From contig JADZGB010000029.1 of the NCBI GenBank assembly GCA_020854105.1, positions 20,146 through 84,145 of the forward strand: a DNA stretch of 64,000 nt, read 5' to 3'. Shown here one piece after another: positions 46,797 to 54,741 of this stretch (position 1 is the stretch's first letter; every line of letters starts with the position of its first letter). Both the position numbers and the translations under genes were made by a program. This DNA is from Burkholderiales bacterium (GTDB taxonomy: Bacteria; Pseudomonadota; Gammaproteobacteria; Burkholderiales; SHXO01). The notes beneath the pieces are model-generated. The model saw nothing but the letters and a program-made list of their open reading frames with translations, searched no databases and was not told the origin of the DNA.

Positions 46797-48056
46797 ATGA
46801 ATCGCGGCTTCTACACGATCCTGGCGGCGCAGTTCCTGTCCGCACTCGCCGACAATGCCCTGCTGTTCGCCGCCATCGCGCTGCTGAAGACGCTGGCTCC
46901 GGAGTGCGCGCGCGCCTCCGGCGAATGCTGGCAGACCCCGGTCCTGCAGCAGTTCTTCGTGTTCGCCTACATCGCCCTGGCGCCCTTCGTCGGACCGTTC
47001 GCCGACGCACTGCCCAAGGGGCGCGTGATGTTCATCAGCAACACGGTCAAGCTGGCCGGCTGTCTGGCCATGTTGGCGGGACTGCATCCGCTGCTTGCCT
47101 ACGGCATCGTGGGCGTGGGCGCGGCCATGTATTCACCAGCCAAGTACGGCATTCTCACCGAGTACCTGCCGCCGGAGAAGCTAGTCGTGGCCAACGGCTG
47201 GATGGAAGGGCTGACCGTCGCCGCCATCATTCTGGGCGCGATCCTGGGCGGCTTCATGCTCGGTCCGGTGTTCGCCCCGGCCGTGCTCGCCCATCTCACC
47301 GGCGCGCCACCGCCGGATGGCCCCGAGCCGATGGTGGCGATTTCGGTCGTTCTGCTGCTGTATCTGCTGGCGGCCGCAGTCAACCTGCACATCCCGCGCG
47401 TGGCCATCGACCACAAGCTGCCGCGCAAGACCCTGCCCTACATCCTGCACGACTTCGGGTACAGCTTCCGCCTCCTGTGGCACGATCCGCTCGGGCGGGT
47501 GTCGCTGGCAGTGACCACGCTGTTCTGGGGCGCGGGCGCGACGCTGCGGCTCATCATCCTGCCCTGGGCCGCGCTGGCGCTGAAGTTCGACACCGAGCGC
47601 GCCACGCAGCTGACGGCGGTGGTGGCGGTGGGCATCGCCCTGGGCTCGATGCTGGCCGCACGCTTCGTCGCGCTCGACCACGCGGTGCGCGTGCTGCCGG
47701 TCGGCATTCTGATGGGCGCGTGCGTGATGGCGATGGTGTTCGTGGACAGCTGGCCGCCGGCGGTCGCGATCCTGATCCTGATCGGCGTACTCGGCGGCTT
47801 CTTCGTGGTGCCGATGAACGCGCTGCTGCAGCACCGCGGTCACCTGCTGATGGGAGCCGGGCACTCGATCGCGGTTCAGAACTTCAACGAGAACATCAGC
47901 ATTCTGGTGATGCTCGCGGCCTACACCCTGATGATCGAGGCCGACCTCCACATCGAGACCATCACGATCCTGTTCGGCCTGATGCTCTCGTCGGCGATGT
48001 ACGTCATCTGGCGGCGGCACGGGCACGCGCGTGCGCAGGACGCCGGCGGATCCTAG
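46797..48056 (+). CDS. lplT: Lysophospholipid transporter LplT
   Basis: A 419-residue major-facilitator protein with about twelve hydrophobic segments, flipping lysophospholipids across the inner membrane. It starts MNRGFYTILAAQFLSALADNALLF, a family hallmark, and has AMYSPAKYGILTEYLPPEKLV. In E. coli it is paired with aas (acyltransferase-acyl-ACP synthetase); no aas is present here, so the acyltransferase must lie elsewhere. Divergent neighbour alr is common in betaproteobacteria. Confidence 0.93.
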   Translation: MNRGFYTILAAQFLSALADNALLFAAIALLKTLAPECARASGECWQTPVLQQFFVFAYIALAPFVGPFADALPKGRVMFISNTVKLAGCLAMLAGLHPLLAYGIVGVGAAMYSPAKYGILTEYLPPEKLVVANGWMEGLTVAAIILGAILGGFMLGPVFAPAVLAHLTGAPPPDGPEPMVAISVVLLLYLLAAAVNLHIPRVAIDHKLPRKTLPYILHDFGYSFRLLWHDPLGRVSLAVTTLFWGAGATLRLIILPWAALALKFDTERATQLTAVVAVGIALGSMLAARFVALDHAVRVLPVGILMGACVMAMVFVDSWPPAVAILILIGVLGGFFVVPMNALLQHRGHLLMGAGHSIAVQNFNENISILVMLAAYTLMIEADLHIETITILFGLMLSSAMYVIWRRHGHARAQDAGGS

Positions 48057-48065
48057 CCGCGGCAC

Positions 48066-48572
48066 TCACAGGATGACCGGAGCATCGGGCAGTTCGTTCA
48101 GGTCGGGACCCCGGCGCGGGTAGTGCCGGCGCAGCACCGCACCGATCTCCTCGACGCCATGCAGAACGGCGCGCTCGAACTCGCCGGCACGGAAATCCTG
48201 CTCCATGCGCTGCGCGATCGCCTCCCAGCCGGCTGCGCCGACGTGGCCGTGAATGCCGCGATCACCGATGATCTCGAAGTCCTTGTCGGCCAGCAGCACG
48301 TAGATCAGCACGCCGTTGTTCTCCTCCGTGTCCCATACGCGCAGCTCCGAGAACACCTGCAGAGCACGCTCGCGCGCGCTCAGTCCCCGCAGCAATTCCG
48401 GAAGGTCGAGCGCCGCCTCCACCGCGAAGCGCAGTTCGCCGCTATGGGTGGCTTCGCTGCCCTCGATCGCCGATTGCACGCGCACGTACGCGGCTTGCGG
48501 CAGCACCCGCGTGACCGCGCCGCGGCCGGTGAGCAGGTGCACGAGGCAGCGCCGCAGACGCACCGGGCTCAC
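48066..48572 (-). CDS. TPM-domain protein
   Basis: A 168-residue protein made largely of a TPM (YgcG/TLP18.3) domain: SARERALQVFSELRVWDTEENNGVLIYVLLADKDFEIIGD region with ISDRGIHGHV-type ending (IGDRGIHGHVG) and EQDFRAGEFERAVLHGV. No signal peptide or membrane segment is evident. The GTG start overlaps the preceding gene's stop as GTGA. Function of these short forms is unknown; it is convergent with lplT. Confidence 0.85.
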   Translation of the reverse strand: MSPVRLRRCLVHLLTGRGAVTRVLPQAAYVRVQSAIEGSEATHSGELRFAVEAALDLPELLRGLSARERALQVFSELRVWDTEENNGVLIYVLLADKDFEIIGDRGIHGHVGAAGWEAIAQRMEQDFRAGEFERAVLHGVEEIGAVLRRHYPRRGPDLNELPDAPVIL

Positions 48573-49456
48573 CAGCGTCCGGAGGCGCCGCCGCCTCCGA
48601 AACCGCCGCCCCCACCTCCCCAGCCCCCGCCGCCGCTCGAGCCGCCGCCCCAGCCGCTGCCACCGAATCCGCCCGGCGGACGCCAGCCGCCACGCGTGGC
48701 GCGACCGGCGCGACCAGCGACGCCGCTGAGTAGGGTGAAGAGAAACGCGAGAATGCCCGCGATCCCGGCGGCGGCCACGGATGCAACCATCATCCAGGCG
48801 ATGAAGCCGGCCGCGCCGCCGATCGCCGCGGCCGCAGGCAGCCGTCCGATGATGCTGCGCAGGATGCCGCCGACCACGACGACCAGGATGAAGCCAATGA
48901 CGAGCAGCGCCTCCAGGTCCAGGCCGCCTCCGCCCGGGGTGGGCGCGAAGGATGGCTGCGGCAGCGGCTCCCCGTCCACCACGCGGATCATGGCGTCCAC
49001 GCCGGCCTGGACGCCGCCGACGAAATCGCCGCGCCTGAAGTGCGGGACGACGATGTCCTCGACGATCCGGTTGGCCACCAGATCCGACAGCGCGCCTTCC
49101 AGTCCGTAGCCGACCTCGATGCGCAGCGCGCGGTCGTCCATCGCCACCAGCAGCAGCGCACCGTCGTCCACACCCTTGCGGCCGAGCTTCCAGGTTTCGG
49201 CCACGCGCATGCCGTACTGCTCGATCGTCTCCGGCCGCGTCGTGGGCACGATCAGCACCGCGATCTGGCTGCCCTTGCGCGTCTCGAAGTCCGCCAGGGT
49301 GCGCTCCAGCGCATCACGCTGCGCCTGCGTGAAGGTGCCGGTGAGATCGGTCACCCGCGCCTGCAGGGGCGGCACTGCCACCTGCTGCGCGAACGCGGCC
49401 AGGCTCGTGAGCAGCAGCAGCCACAGCCAATGCCGCAGGCGCAACACGCGGCTCAC
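48569..49456 (-). CDS. YgcG-like membrane protein with TPM domain and Gly-rich tail
   Basis: A 295-residue exported protein: signal peptide (LRLRHWLWLLLLTSLAAFAQ), a periplasmic TPM domain (VTDLTGTFTQAQRDALE, VGYGLEGALSDLVANRIV), two transmembrane segments (about 187-205 and 213-245) and a Gly/Trp/Ser-rich C-terminus that ends GGGGASGRW. GTG at 49454-49456 is the assumed start. It lies 26 bp after lemA and overlaps the second TPM gene. LemA/YgcG pairs are widespread; their role is not settled. Confidence 0.88.
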   Translation of the reverse strand: MSRVLRLRHWLWLLLLTSLAAFAQQVAVPPLQARVTDLTGTFTQAQRDALERTLADFETRKGSQIAVLIVPTTRPETIEQYGMRVAETWKLGRKGVDDGALLLVAMDDRALRIEVGYGLEGALSDLVANRIVEDIVVPHFRRGDFVGGVQAGVDAMIRVVDGEPLPQPSFAPTPGGGGLDLEALLVIGFILVVVVGGILRSIIGRLPAAAAIGGAAGFIAWMMVASVAAAGIAGILAFLFTLLSGVAGRAGRATRGGWRPPGGFGGSGWGGGSSGGGGWGGGGGGFGGGGASGRW

Positions 49457-49482
49457 TGCCGCCTGCCCGGCGTGCGCGCCGC

Positions 49483-50124
49483 TCAAGGCCTGGATGGCGC
49501 GGGGGCGGGGGTGCTGCTGCCGAAGTCCACCGCCGGCGGCCGGGAAATCTCGGCCTCGTTCTCGACCGAGAAATTCTCGCGCGGCTCGTAGCTGAACACC
49601 ATGGCGGTCAGGTTGACCGGGAACTGGCGGATCGTCGTGTTGTACAGCTGCACGGTCTCGATGTAGCGCTTGCGCGCCACCGCGATGCGGTTCTCGGTGC
49701 CTTCCAGCTGCGCCTGCAGATCGCGGAAGTTCTGGTCGGACTTGAGCTGCGGATAGTTCTCCACCACCACCAGCAGGCGCGACAGCGCCGAGGTGAGCTC
49801 GCCCTGCGCCTGCTGGAAGCGCGAGAACGCCTGCGGATCGTTGATCAGTTCGGGCGTGGCCTGGATGCTGGTGGCCCGGGCGCGCGCCTCGGTGACGCGC
49901 GTCAGCACCTCGACCTCCTGCTGGGCGAACCCCTTGACCGTGTTCACCAGGTTCGGGATCAGGTCGGCGCGGCGCTGATACTGGTTGAGCACCTCGCTCC
50001 AGGCCGCCTTGACCTGCTCGTCCTGCTGCTGGATGGTGTTGTAGCCGCAGCCCCCGAGCGTCACCGCAACGCTCAGCAGCAGCCAGGCCAGCCACTTCTT
50101 CGTCGTGCCCCAGTTACTGGTCAT
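49483..50124 (-). CDS. lemA: LemA family lipoprotein
   Basis: A 213-residue LemA protein. The N-terminal hydrophobic stretch ends in LGGCGYN, a lipobox (Cys26). The helical domain has the family hallmark GYNTIQQQDEQVKAAWSEVLNQYQRRADLIPNLV region and ends with YEPRENFSVENEAEISRPPAVDF. It heads the lemA-TPM-TPM unit and is separated from the uracil-DNA glycosylase gene by 25 bp. Confidence 0.94.
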   Translation of the reverse strand: MTSNWGTTKKWLAWLLLSVAVTLGGCGYNTIQQQDEQVKAAWSEVLNQYQRRADLIPNLVNTVKGFAQQEVEVLTRVTEARARATSIQATPELINDPQAFSRFQQAQGELTSALSRLLVVVENYPQLKSDQNFRDLQAQLEGTENRIAVARKRYIETVQLYNTTIRQFPVNLTAMVFSYEPRENFSVENEAEISRPPAVDFGSSTPAPAPSRP

Positions 50125-50149
50125 CTCTTGGTCTCCAGGTCGAACCGCG

Positions 50150-50926
50150 TCAACAGTCGAGGATGTCCTGCCCGGCCTTCAACTTTGCCATCAGATCCCG
50201 CGCCATGCACAGATCCTCCCAGGCCTTGGCCTTGTCCGACAGATTGCGCAGCAGGTAGGCGGGATGATATGTCACCAGCAACGGCGTGCCACGCAGATCG
50301 TGCACGCGGCCGCGCAGGCTGGCGATGGATGCATCGGTGCGCAGCAGGTTCGACGCGGCCGTCCTGCCCAGCGCGACGACGAGCCTGGGCCGGAGCAGTC
50401 CGATCTGGCGTTCGAGATAGGGTGCGCACTGCGCCGCCTCGCCAGGCTCCGGCACACGGTTGCCCGGAGGACGGCACTTGACCACGTTCGCGATGTAGAC
50501 GTCCTGGCCGCGCCGCAGTCCGATGCTGGCGAGCATGTTGTCGAGCAGCCGCCCGGCCTGACCGACGAAGGGCTCGCCGCGCTCGTCCTCCTCCGCACCG
50601 GGGCCCTCGCCGATGAGCAGCCAGTCGGCCTGCTCGTCGCCGACGCCGAACACACTCTGCCTGCGTCGCGCGTGCAGTGCACAGGCGGTGCACGCCTGCA
50701 CCGCCGCCTCCAGCTGCCGCCAGTCCATCGCAGCGGTGGCGCCGATGCGTTCGCCGGCAGCGGTCACGGACTCCGGTCCGGAGACGGCGCTCGGCGGATC
50801 CCCGGCTGCCGGCGCCTGGCCAGACACCGGAGACAGCGGGATGGGCGGATGCGCGGCGACGGCGCTGCGCAGGCGCCATTGCACCAGCCCCAGTTCACGC
50901 AGGATCAGGTCGCGTCGGGTCGTCAC
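50150..50926 (-). CDS. Uracil-DNA glycosylase, family 4 (iron-sulfur)
   Basis: A 258-residue base-excision enzyme removing uracil from DNA. The four [4Fe-4S] ligands are Cys79, Cys82, Cys151 and Cys167, with the family spacing C-x2-C and C-x15-C. The active-site motif GEGPGAEEDERGEPFVG and the C-terminal HPAYLLR are present. The N-terminal 65 residues form a low-complexity Pro/Ala extension common in betaproteobacterial members. It follows rimI in the tsaB-rimI-udg order. Confidence 0.94.
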   Translation of the reverse strand: MTTRRDLILRELGLVQWRLRSAVAAHPPIPLSPVSGQAPAAGDPPSAVSGPESVTAAGERIGATAAMDWRQLEAAVQACTACALHARRRQSVFGVGDEQADWLLIGEGPGAEEDERGEPFVGQAGRLLDNMLASIGLRRGQDVYIANVVKCRPPGNRVPEPGEAAQCAPYLERQIGLLRPRLVVALGRTAASNLLRTDASIASLRGRVHDLRGTPLLVTYHPAYLLRNLSDKAKAWEDLCMARDLMAKLKAGQDILDC

Positions 50927-50951
50927 CGGTCGAGTCGCTCGGTTGGCCGCA

Positions 50952-51449
50952 TCATTCTCCGCCAGGAACGCAGGATGCGTCCGGCTCGCCGCACGCGCAC
51001 GCCATCAGGATGGCATCCTCCCGGCCCTGCTCCGCCGGATAGTAGCCCCGGCGCACGGCGACTTCGCGAAAGCCAAAACCGGCGTACAGGGCTCGGGCCG
51101 CGGCGTTGGAAGGCCGCACCTCCAGCAGCAACTCGCGCGCGCCCCACTCGCGTGCGCGTTCGAGCAGGTGCCGGAGCATGCCGCTGCCCAGGCCGTGCCG
51201 CTGCCACGCCGGTGCCACGCTGAGATTGAGCAGGTGCGCCTCGCCCACGCCCACCATCATGACGCAGTAGCCGATGATGCCGTCCTGGGCCTCGAGCACC
51301 CAGCAGCTGTAGCCCGCGTGCAGCGAGTCGCGGAAGTTGCCCGGGGTCCAGGGATGGGAATAGATCAGGCGTTCGATGCCGACCACCGTGTCCAGATCGC
51401 GCGGGTGCATCGGCCGCAGCACGCGAGGCGCGAACGCCGGAGCGCTCAT
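50952..51449 (-). CDS. rimI: Ribosomal protein S18-alanine N-acetyltransferase
   Basis: A 165-residue GNAT-fold acetyltransferase for the N-terminus of ribosomal protein S18. The acetyl-CoA-binding segment VAPAWQRHGLGSGML and EVRPSNAAARALYAGFGF are typical of RimI. The ATG at 51447-51449 overlaps the tsaB stop as ATGA. A short non-conserved tail (CGEPDASCVPGGE) extends the C-terminus. Confidence 0.92.
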   Translation of the reverse strand: MSAPAFAPRVLRPMHPRDLDTVVGIERLIYSHPWTPGNFRDSLHAGYSCWVLEAQDGIIGYCVMMVGVGEAHLLNLSVAPAWQRHGLGSGMLRHLLERAREWGARELLLEVRPSNAAARALYAGFGFREVAVRRGYYPAEQGREDAILMACACGEPDASCVPGGE

Positions 51450-52147
51450 GCCCCGCCCTGCGCCGCCTTGCGCCGCGTGCGCTCGTCCACCGTCATGGCC
51501 ACCTTGTCGCGCACGTACAGCGGCGCCGCATCGTCCGGCGCGATCGCGCGGCCGGCCCGGAACGCGATCGCGGCCAGTTCGGCCACCTCGCGCGCATGCG
51601 GATGCAGGCCGGGCAGCACGCGCGCGAGCGCATTGCCATAGCGCGCGCGCAACGCGCTCTCGTGCACGTCGAAGGCGCTGCCGCAGCCGGTCCATCCGGT
51701 CCCGGCCACCGCCGGTGCGTCGTCCGCCCGGCACAGGCCGGGCTCGTGCACGCAGCGCCAAGCGTCGCGCTCGCGCACGTAGCAGGCATGGTAGATCTCG
51801 CCGATGCGCGCATCCATCGCGGCAATCACGCGATCGGCGGCGCTCGCCTGCGCCAGCGCCGCCAGCGTGGACACCGGCACGACCGGAATCCCGGCGCCCA
51901 ATGCCAGCCCCTGCGCCACCCCGCAGGCGATGCGCACGCCGGTGAACGACCCCGGTCCGGCGCCGAAAGCGATCGCCTGCACGTCGCCGAGCGCGATCCC
52001 GGCTTCGCGCAGCAGCGCATCGAGCATCGGGACGATCAGATTGGAGTGGCGCTGGCCCGCGTCCTCCTCGCGCACCGATACGCGGCCGTCGCGCCAGAGC
52101 GCGGCCGAACACCACTGCGTGGACGTGTCGAGGGCGAGGAGATTCAA
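51446..52147 (-). CDS. tsaB: tRNA threonylcarbamoyladenosine biosynthesis protein TsaB
   Basis: A 233-residue ASKHA-fold protein, partner of TsaD in making t6A at position 37 of ANN-decoding tRNAs. It begins MNLLALDTSTQWCSAAL and has GAGPGSFTGVRIACG. Length is normal. It heads the tsaB-rimI-udg unit and is divergent from the ABC transporter locus. Confidence 0.95.
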   Translation of the reverse strand: MNLLALDTSTQWCSAALWRDGRVSVREEDAGQRHSNLIVPMLDALLREAGIALGDVQAIAFGAGPGSFTGVRIACGVAQGLALGAGIPVVPVSTLAALAQASAADRVIAAMDARIGEIYHACYVRERDAWRCVHEPGLCRADDAPAVAGTGWTGCGSAFDVHESALRARYGNALARVLPGLHPHAREVAELAAIAFRAGRAIAPDDAAPLYVRDKVAMTVDERTRRKAAQGGA

Positions 52148-52228
52148 GTTCGGAGCGGGGCTTGCAGCAGGGAGGGACGCTGCTCGGCCGTGCGGGGCAG
52201 TCGAGCTATTCTAGCGATTTTTCGTTGC

Positions 52229-52234
52229 TATAAT
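52229..52234 (+). promoter_or_regulatory. Possible -10 box upstream of the ABC importer locus
   Basis: A perfect TATAAT in an AT-richer patch (TTTTTCGTTGCTATAATCG) lies 275 bp before the substrate-binding protein gene. No good -35 is seen at 16-18 bp, so an activator or extended contacts may be needed. Direction is assumed plus. Confidence 0.4.
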
Positions 52235-52242
52235 CGACCGGC

Positions 52243-52299
52243 ACGCCGTATCGGTTTCGCATCGAATCCGTACGCCGTATCGGTTTCGCATCGAATCCG
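52243..52299. repeat. 29-bp tandem duplication
   Basis: A segment starting ACGCCGTATCGG and ending GCATCGAATCCG is present twice in direct succession (52243-52271, 52272-52299) with no internal differences over 28 bp. It lies just after the TATAAT box, in the presumed leader of the ABC locus. It may be a duplicated operator or simple slippage. Confidence 0.7.
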
Positions 52300-52508
52300 C
52301 CATGTTCCGGTTGGCTGGATCACGCTCGCCAGCATTCAATACCATCCGCTCGCCCGGATCAGCCCGCCGGACGGTGTGAAGAGCCTGGACTGGATCCGCC
52401 CGGAATCCAAGGCGACCGGATCCAAGGCGAAGTGAAGCAGCGCGGGCGAAACAGGGCATCGAGGGGCGAGACAGCGAGTCGACGCTCCCGCACTCTTCGG
52501 GAGGAGAC

Positions 52509-53756
52509 ATGACCACCATCGATCGCCGCGGCGCGCTCAAGCGCGGCGCTGCCCTGGCCGGTGCCGCCGCGCTGCCCCTGGGCGTACCGGCCCTCGTGCA
52601 GGCGCAGGACGACAGCATCCGTATCGGCCACATCACGCCGCGCACCGGCTTCCTCGGTCAGGCCGGCGAGCAGGGCTTTCGCGCCGCCACGCTGGCGGTG
52701 GAGGAGGCCAACGCCGCCGGCGGCGTGCTCGGCCGCAGGATCGAGCTGGTCGCGGAGGACAGCGTCAACCCGGCCACTGCCGTGAACAAGGCGCAGAAGC
52801 TGATCGAGCGCGACAAGGTCATCTGCCTCATCGGAGAAGTCAGCTCGGCGTCGGCCCTGGCCATCGCCGAGCAGGCGGCGCGCGCGAAGCTGCCCTTCTT
52901 CAACACCGGATCGAACTCCGACGCGCTGCGCGGACAGAACTGCAACCGCTATCTGTTCCACATCGAAGGCAGCAATACCATGTACACGAAGACCATCGGT
53001 ACGTGGCAGAAGCAGAAGAATCTCATCAAGGGCGCGCGCTGGTATTTCCTCACCGCCGATTACGCGTTCGGCCACGATCTGTTCCGTGTGTCCTCGCGCT
53101 TTCTCGCGGAGAACGGCGGCATCGTGCTCGCGAACGACATGGTGCCCACGAACACGGCGGACTACAGCTCGTACATCCTCAAGCTGCGCTCGCTCAAGCC
53201 GGACTACGTCTATCTGAACCTGGCCGGCGTCGACCAGACCACTTTCCTCAAGCAGTACCGCGAGTACAACCTGCCCTTCCCTCTGACCGGCGGCGTGATG
53301 GACACCATCTCCTTCTGGGCGGCCGGACTGGAGAACCTGTCCGGCACCTGGCAGAGCCTGTGGTACCACGGCATCGCCAACAAGGACGCGCAGGCTTTCT
53401 CCCGCCGCTTCCTGGCGAAGTACAAACTGCCGCCCGACAACCAGGCCTGGGGCGACTACGTCGGCGTGCGCATCGCCCTGCAGACCATCGCCGAGACCAG
53501 GCGCACCGACGCGGCCTCGATCGTCCAGCACCTGGAGAAGGGAGCGACCTTCGACCTGCTCAAGGACCGCAAGGGCATGTTCCGTCCGTGGGATCACCAG
53601 CTCCTGCAGGAGATGTACGTCGTGCAGGTCAAGGACAAGGCCCGGTCGAAGGACAAGTGGGACATCTTCGACGTGATCGAAGCCGTTCCCGGCCCCAAGG
53701 ATTCCTTCGAAGTGATCCAGCCGACGCAGGCCGAGAACCCCTGCAGGATGACGTAG
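52509..53756 (+). CDS. ABC transporter substrate-binding protein, Tat-type signal
   Basis: A 415-residue binding protein of the Leu/Ile/Val-binding family. The N-terminus TTIDRRGALKRGAALAGAAA has the twin-arginine pattern and a hydrophobic stretch ending LVQAQ, so export by Tat is likely. The mature fold begins SIRIGHITPRTGFLG. GGAGGAGAC gives a good ribosome site. It is first in the locus with livH-like and fused permease-ATPase genes. Ligand is unknown; it resembles the protein at 36515. Confidence 0.92.
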   Translation: MTTIDRRGALKRGAALAGAAALPLGVPALVQAQDDSIRIGHITPRTGFLGQAGEQGFRAATLAVEEANAAGGVLGRRIELVAEDSVNPATAVNKAQKLIERDKVICLIGEVSSASALAIAEQAARAKLPFFNTGSNSDALRGQNCNRYLFHIEGSNTMYTKTIGTWQKQKNLIKGARWYFLTADYAFGHDLFRVSSRFLAENGGIVLANDMVPTNTADYSSYILKLRSLKPDYVYLNLAGVDQTTFLKQYREYNLPFPLTGGVMDTISFWAAGLENLSGTWQSLWYHGIANKDAQAFSRRFLAKYKLPPDNQAWGDYVGVRIALQTIAETRRTDAASIVQHLEKGATFDLLKDRKGMFRPWDHQLLQEMYVVQVKDKARSKDKWDIFDVIEAVPGPKDSFEVIQPTQAENPCRMT

Positions 53757-53813
53757 TACACTCGCACGGGCGGTCCGTCAGCGATCGCCTGTCGATCTTT
53801 CCGCACGCATCCG

Positions 53814-54737
53814 ATGACGAGCTGCCCCAGTCCGCTGCTGTTGCAGCTGTTCTACGACCCGTCGCTGCTTGCGCTGCTGCTCGAGCAGATCGTCAACGGC
53901 CTGCTGGTCGGCTCCTTCTACATCGTGCTCTCGCTCGGGCTCTCGCTCATCTTCAGCCTGGGCGGGGTGGTCAATCTCTCGCACGGCGCCTTCTACGCCA
54001 TCGGCGCCTACCTGGCCTACGAAGCAGAGAAGCGCGTCGGCTTCTTCGGCGCGATGGTGATCTCGCCGGTGCTGGTGGCGCTCATCGGCATCGTGATCGA
54101 GCGCCTGTTCCTGAAGCGCCTGTACGGGAAGGATCCGGCGCTGGGTCTGCTGTTCACCTTCGGCCTGGCCCTGGTGGCCGAGCAGAGCCTGCGCATGATC
54201 TGGGGCACCACCGGCCTGCCGTTCTCGATTCCCGACGCCTTGCGCGGGCAGTGGATCGTGGGCGACTTCATCTACAGCTATTACCGTCTTACCATCCTGG
54301 GCGTGAGCGTGCTCGCCGTTCTGGGCTGCTGGCTGCTGCTCAACCGGACACCGTTCGGCCTGGTGGTGCGGGCCGGCGTGCGCGATCCCGAGATGGTGCG
54401 TGCGCTGGGCATCAGCCTCAACCCCGCGCTGGCCGCGATCTTCGCGCTCGGGGTCGGCCTCGCAGGGCTGGCGGGCGTCATGTCCGCTCCGCTCGCGGGC
54501 GTCCAGCCGGCGATGGGCAGCGAGATTCTCACGGCGGCGTTCGTGGTGGTCGTCATCGGCGGCCTCGGTTCGTTCTGGGGCGTGGTCCTGGCGGGCCTGC
54601 TGGTGGGCGTGGTGCGCGGGATCACGGTGTTCGGCTGCCCGCCGGGCGCAGAGGCGTCGATGTACCTGCTGATGGTGCTGGTCCTGCTGTTCCGCCCGCG
54701 CGGCCTGCTCGGCGAGCGCTTCGAGAAATTCGAGTAG
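53814..54737 (+). CDS. livH: Branched-chain type ABC transporter permease (LivH)
   Basis: A 307-residue permease with LivH signatures LVGSFYIVLSLGLSLIFSLG and NLSHGAFYAIGAYLAYEAE, and about eight hydrophobic segments ending RPRGLLGERFEKFE. It lies 57 bp after the binding protein gene and 4 bp before the fused LivM-LivG-LivF gene, with which it must assemble. Confidence 0.93.
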   Translation: MTSCPSPLLLQLFYDPSLLALLLEQIVNGLLVGSFYIVLSLGLSLIFSLGGVVNLSHGAFYAIGAYLAYEAEKRVGFFGAMVISPVLVALIGIVIERLFLKRLYGKDPALGLLFTFGLALVAEQSLRMIWGTTGLPFSIPDALRGQWIVGDFIYSYYRLTILGVSVLAVLGCWLLLNRTPFGLVVRAGVRDPEMVRALGISLNPALAAIFALGVGLAGLAGVMSAPLAGVQPAMGSEILTAAFVVVVIGGLGSFWGVVLAGLLVGVVRGITVFGCPPGAEASMYLLMVLVLLFRPRGLLGERFEKFE

Positions 54738-54741
54738 AAGC

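Larger units (their letters stand above)
52148..52508. other. Divergent intergenic region, tsaB / ABC importer locus
   Basis: 361 bp without a gene. It contains a TATAAT box (52229-52234), a 29-bp tandem duplication (52243-52299) and a good ribosome site GGGAGGAGAC just before 52509. No riboswitch-like fold or small gene is evident. Confidence 0.6.
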
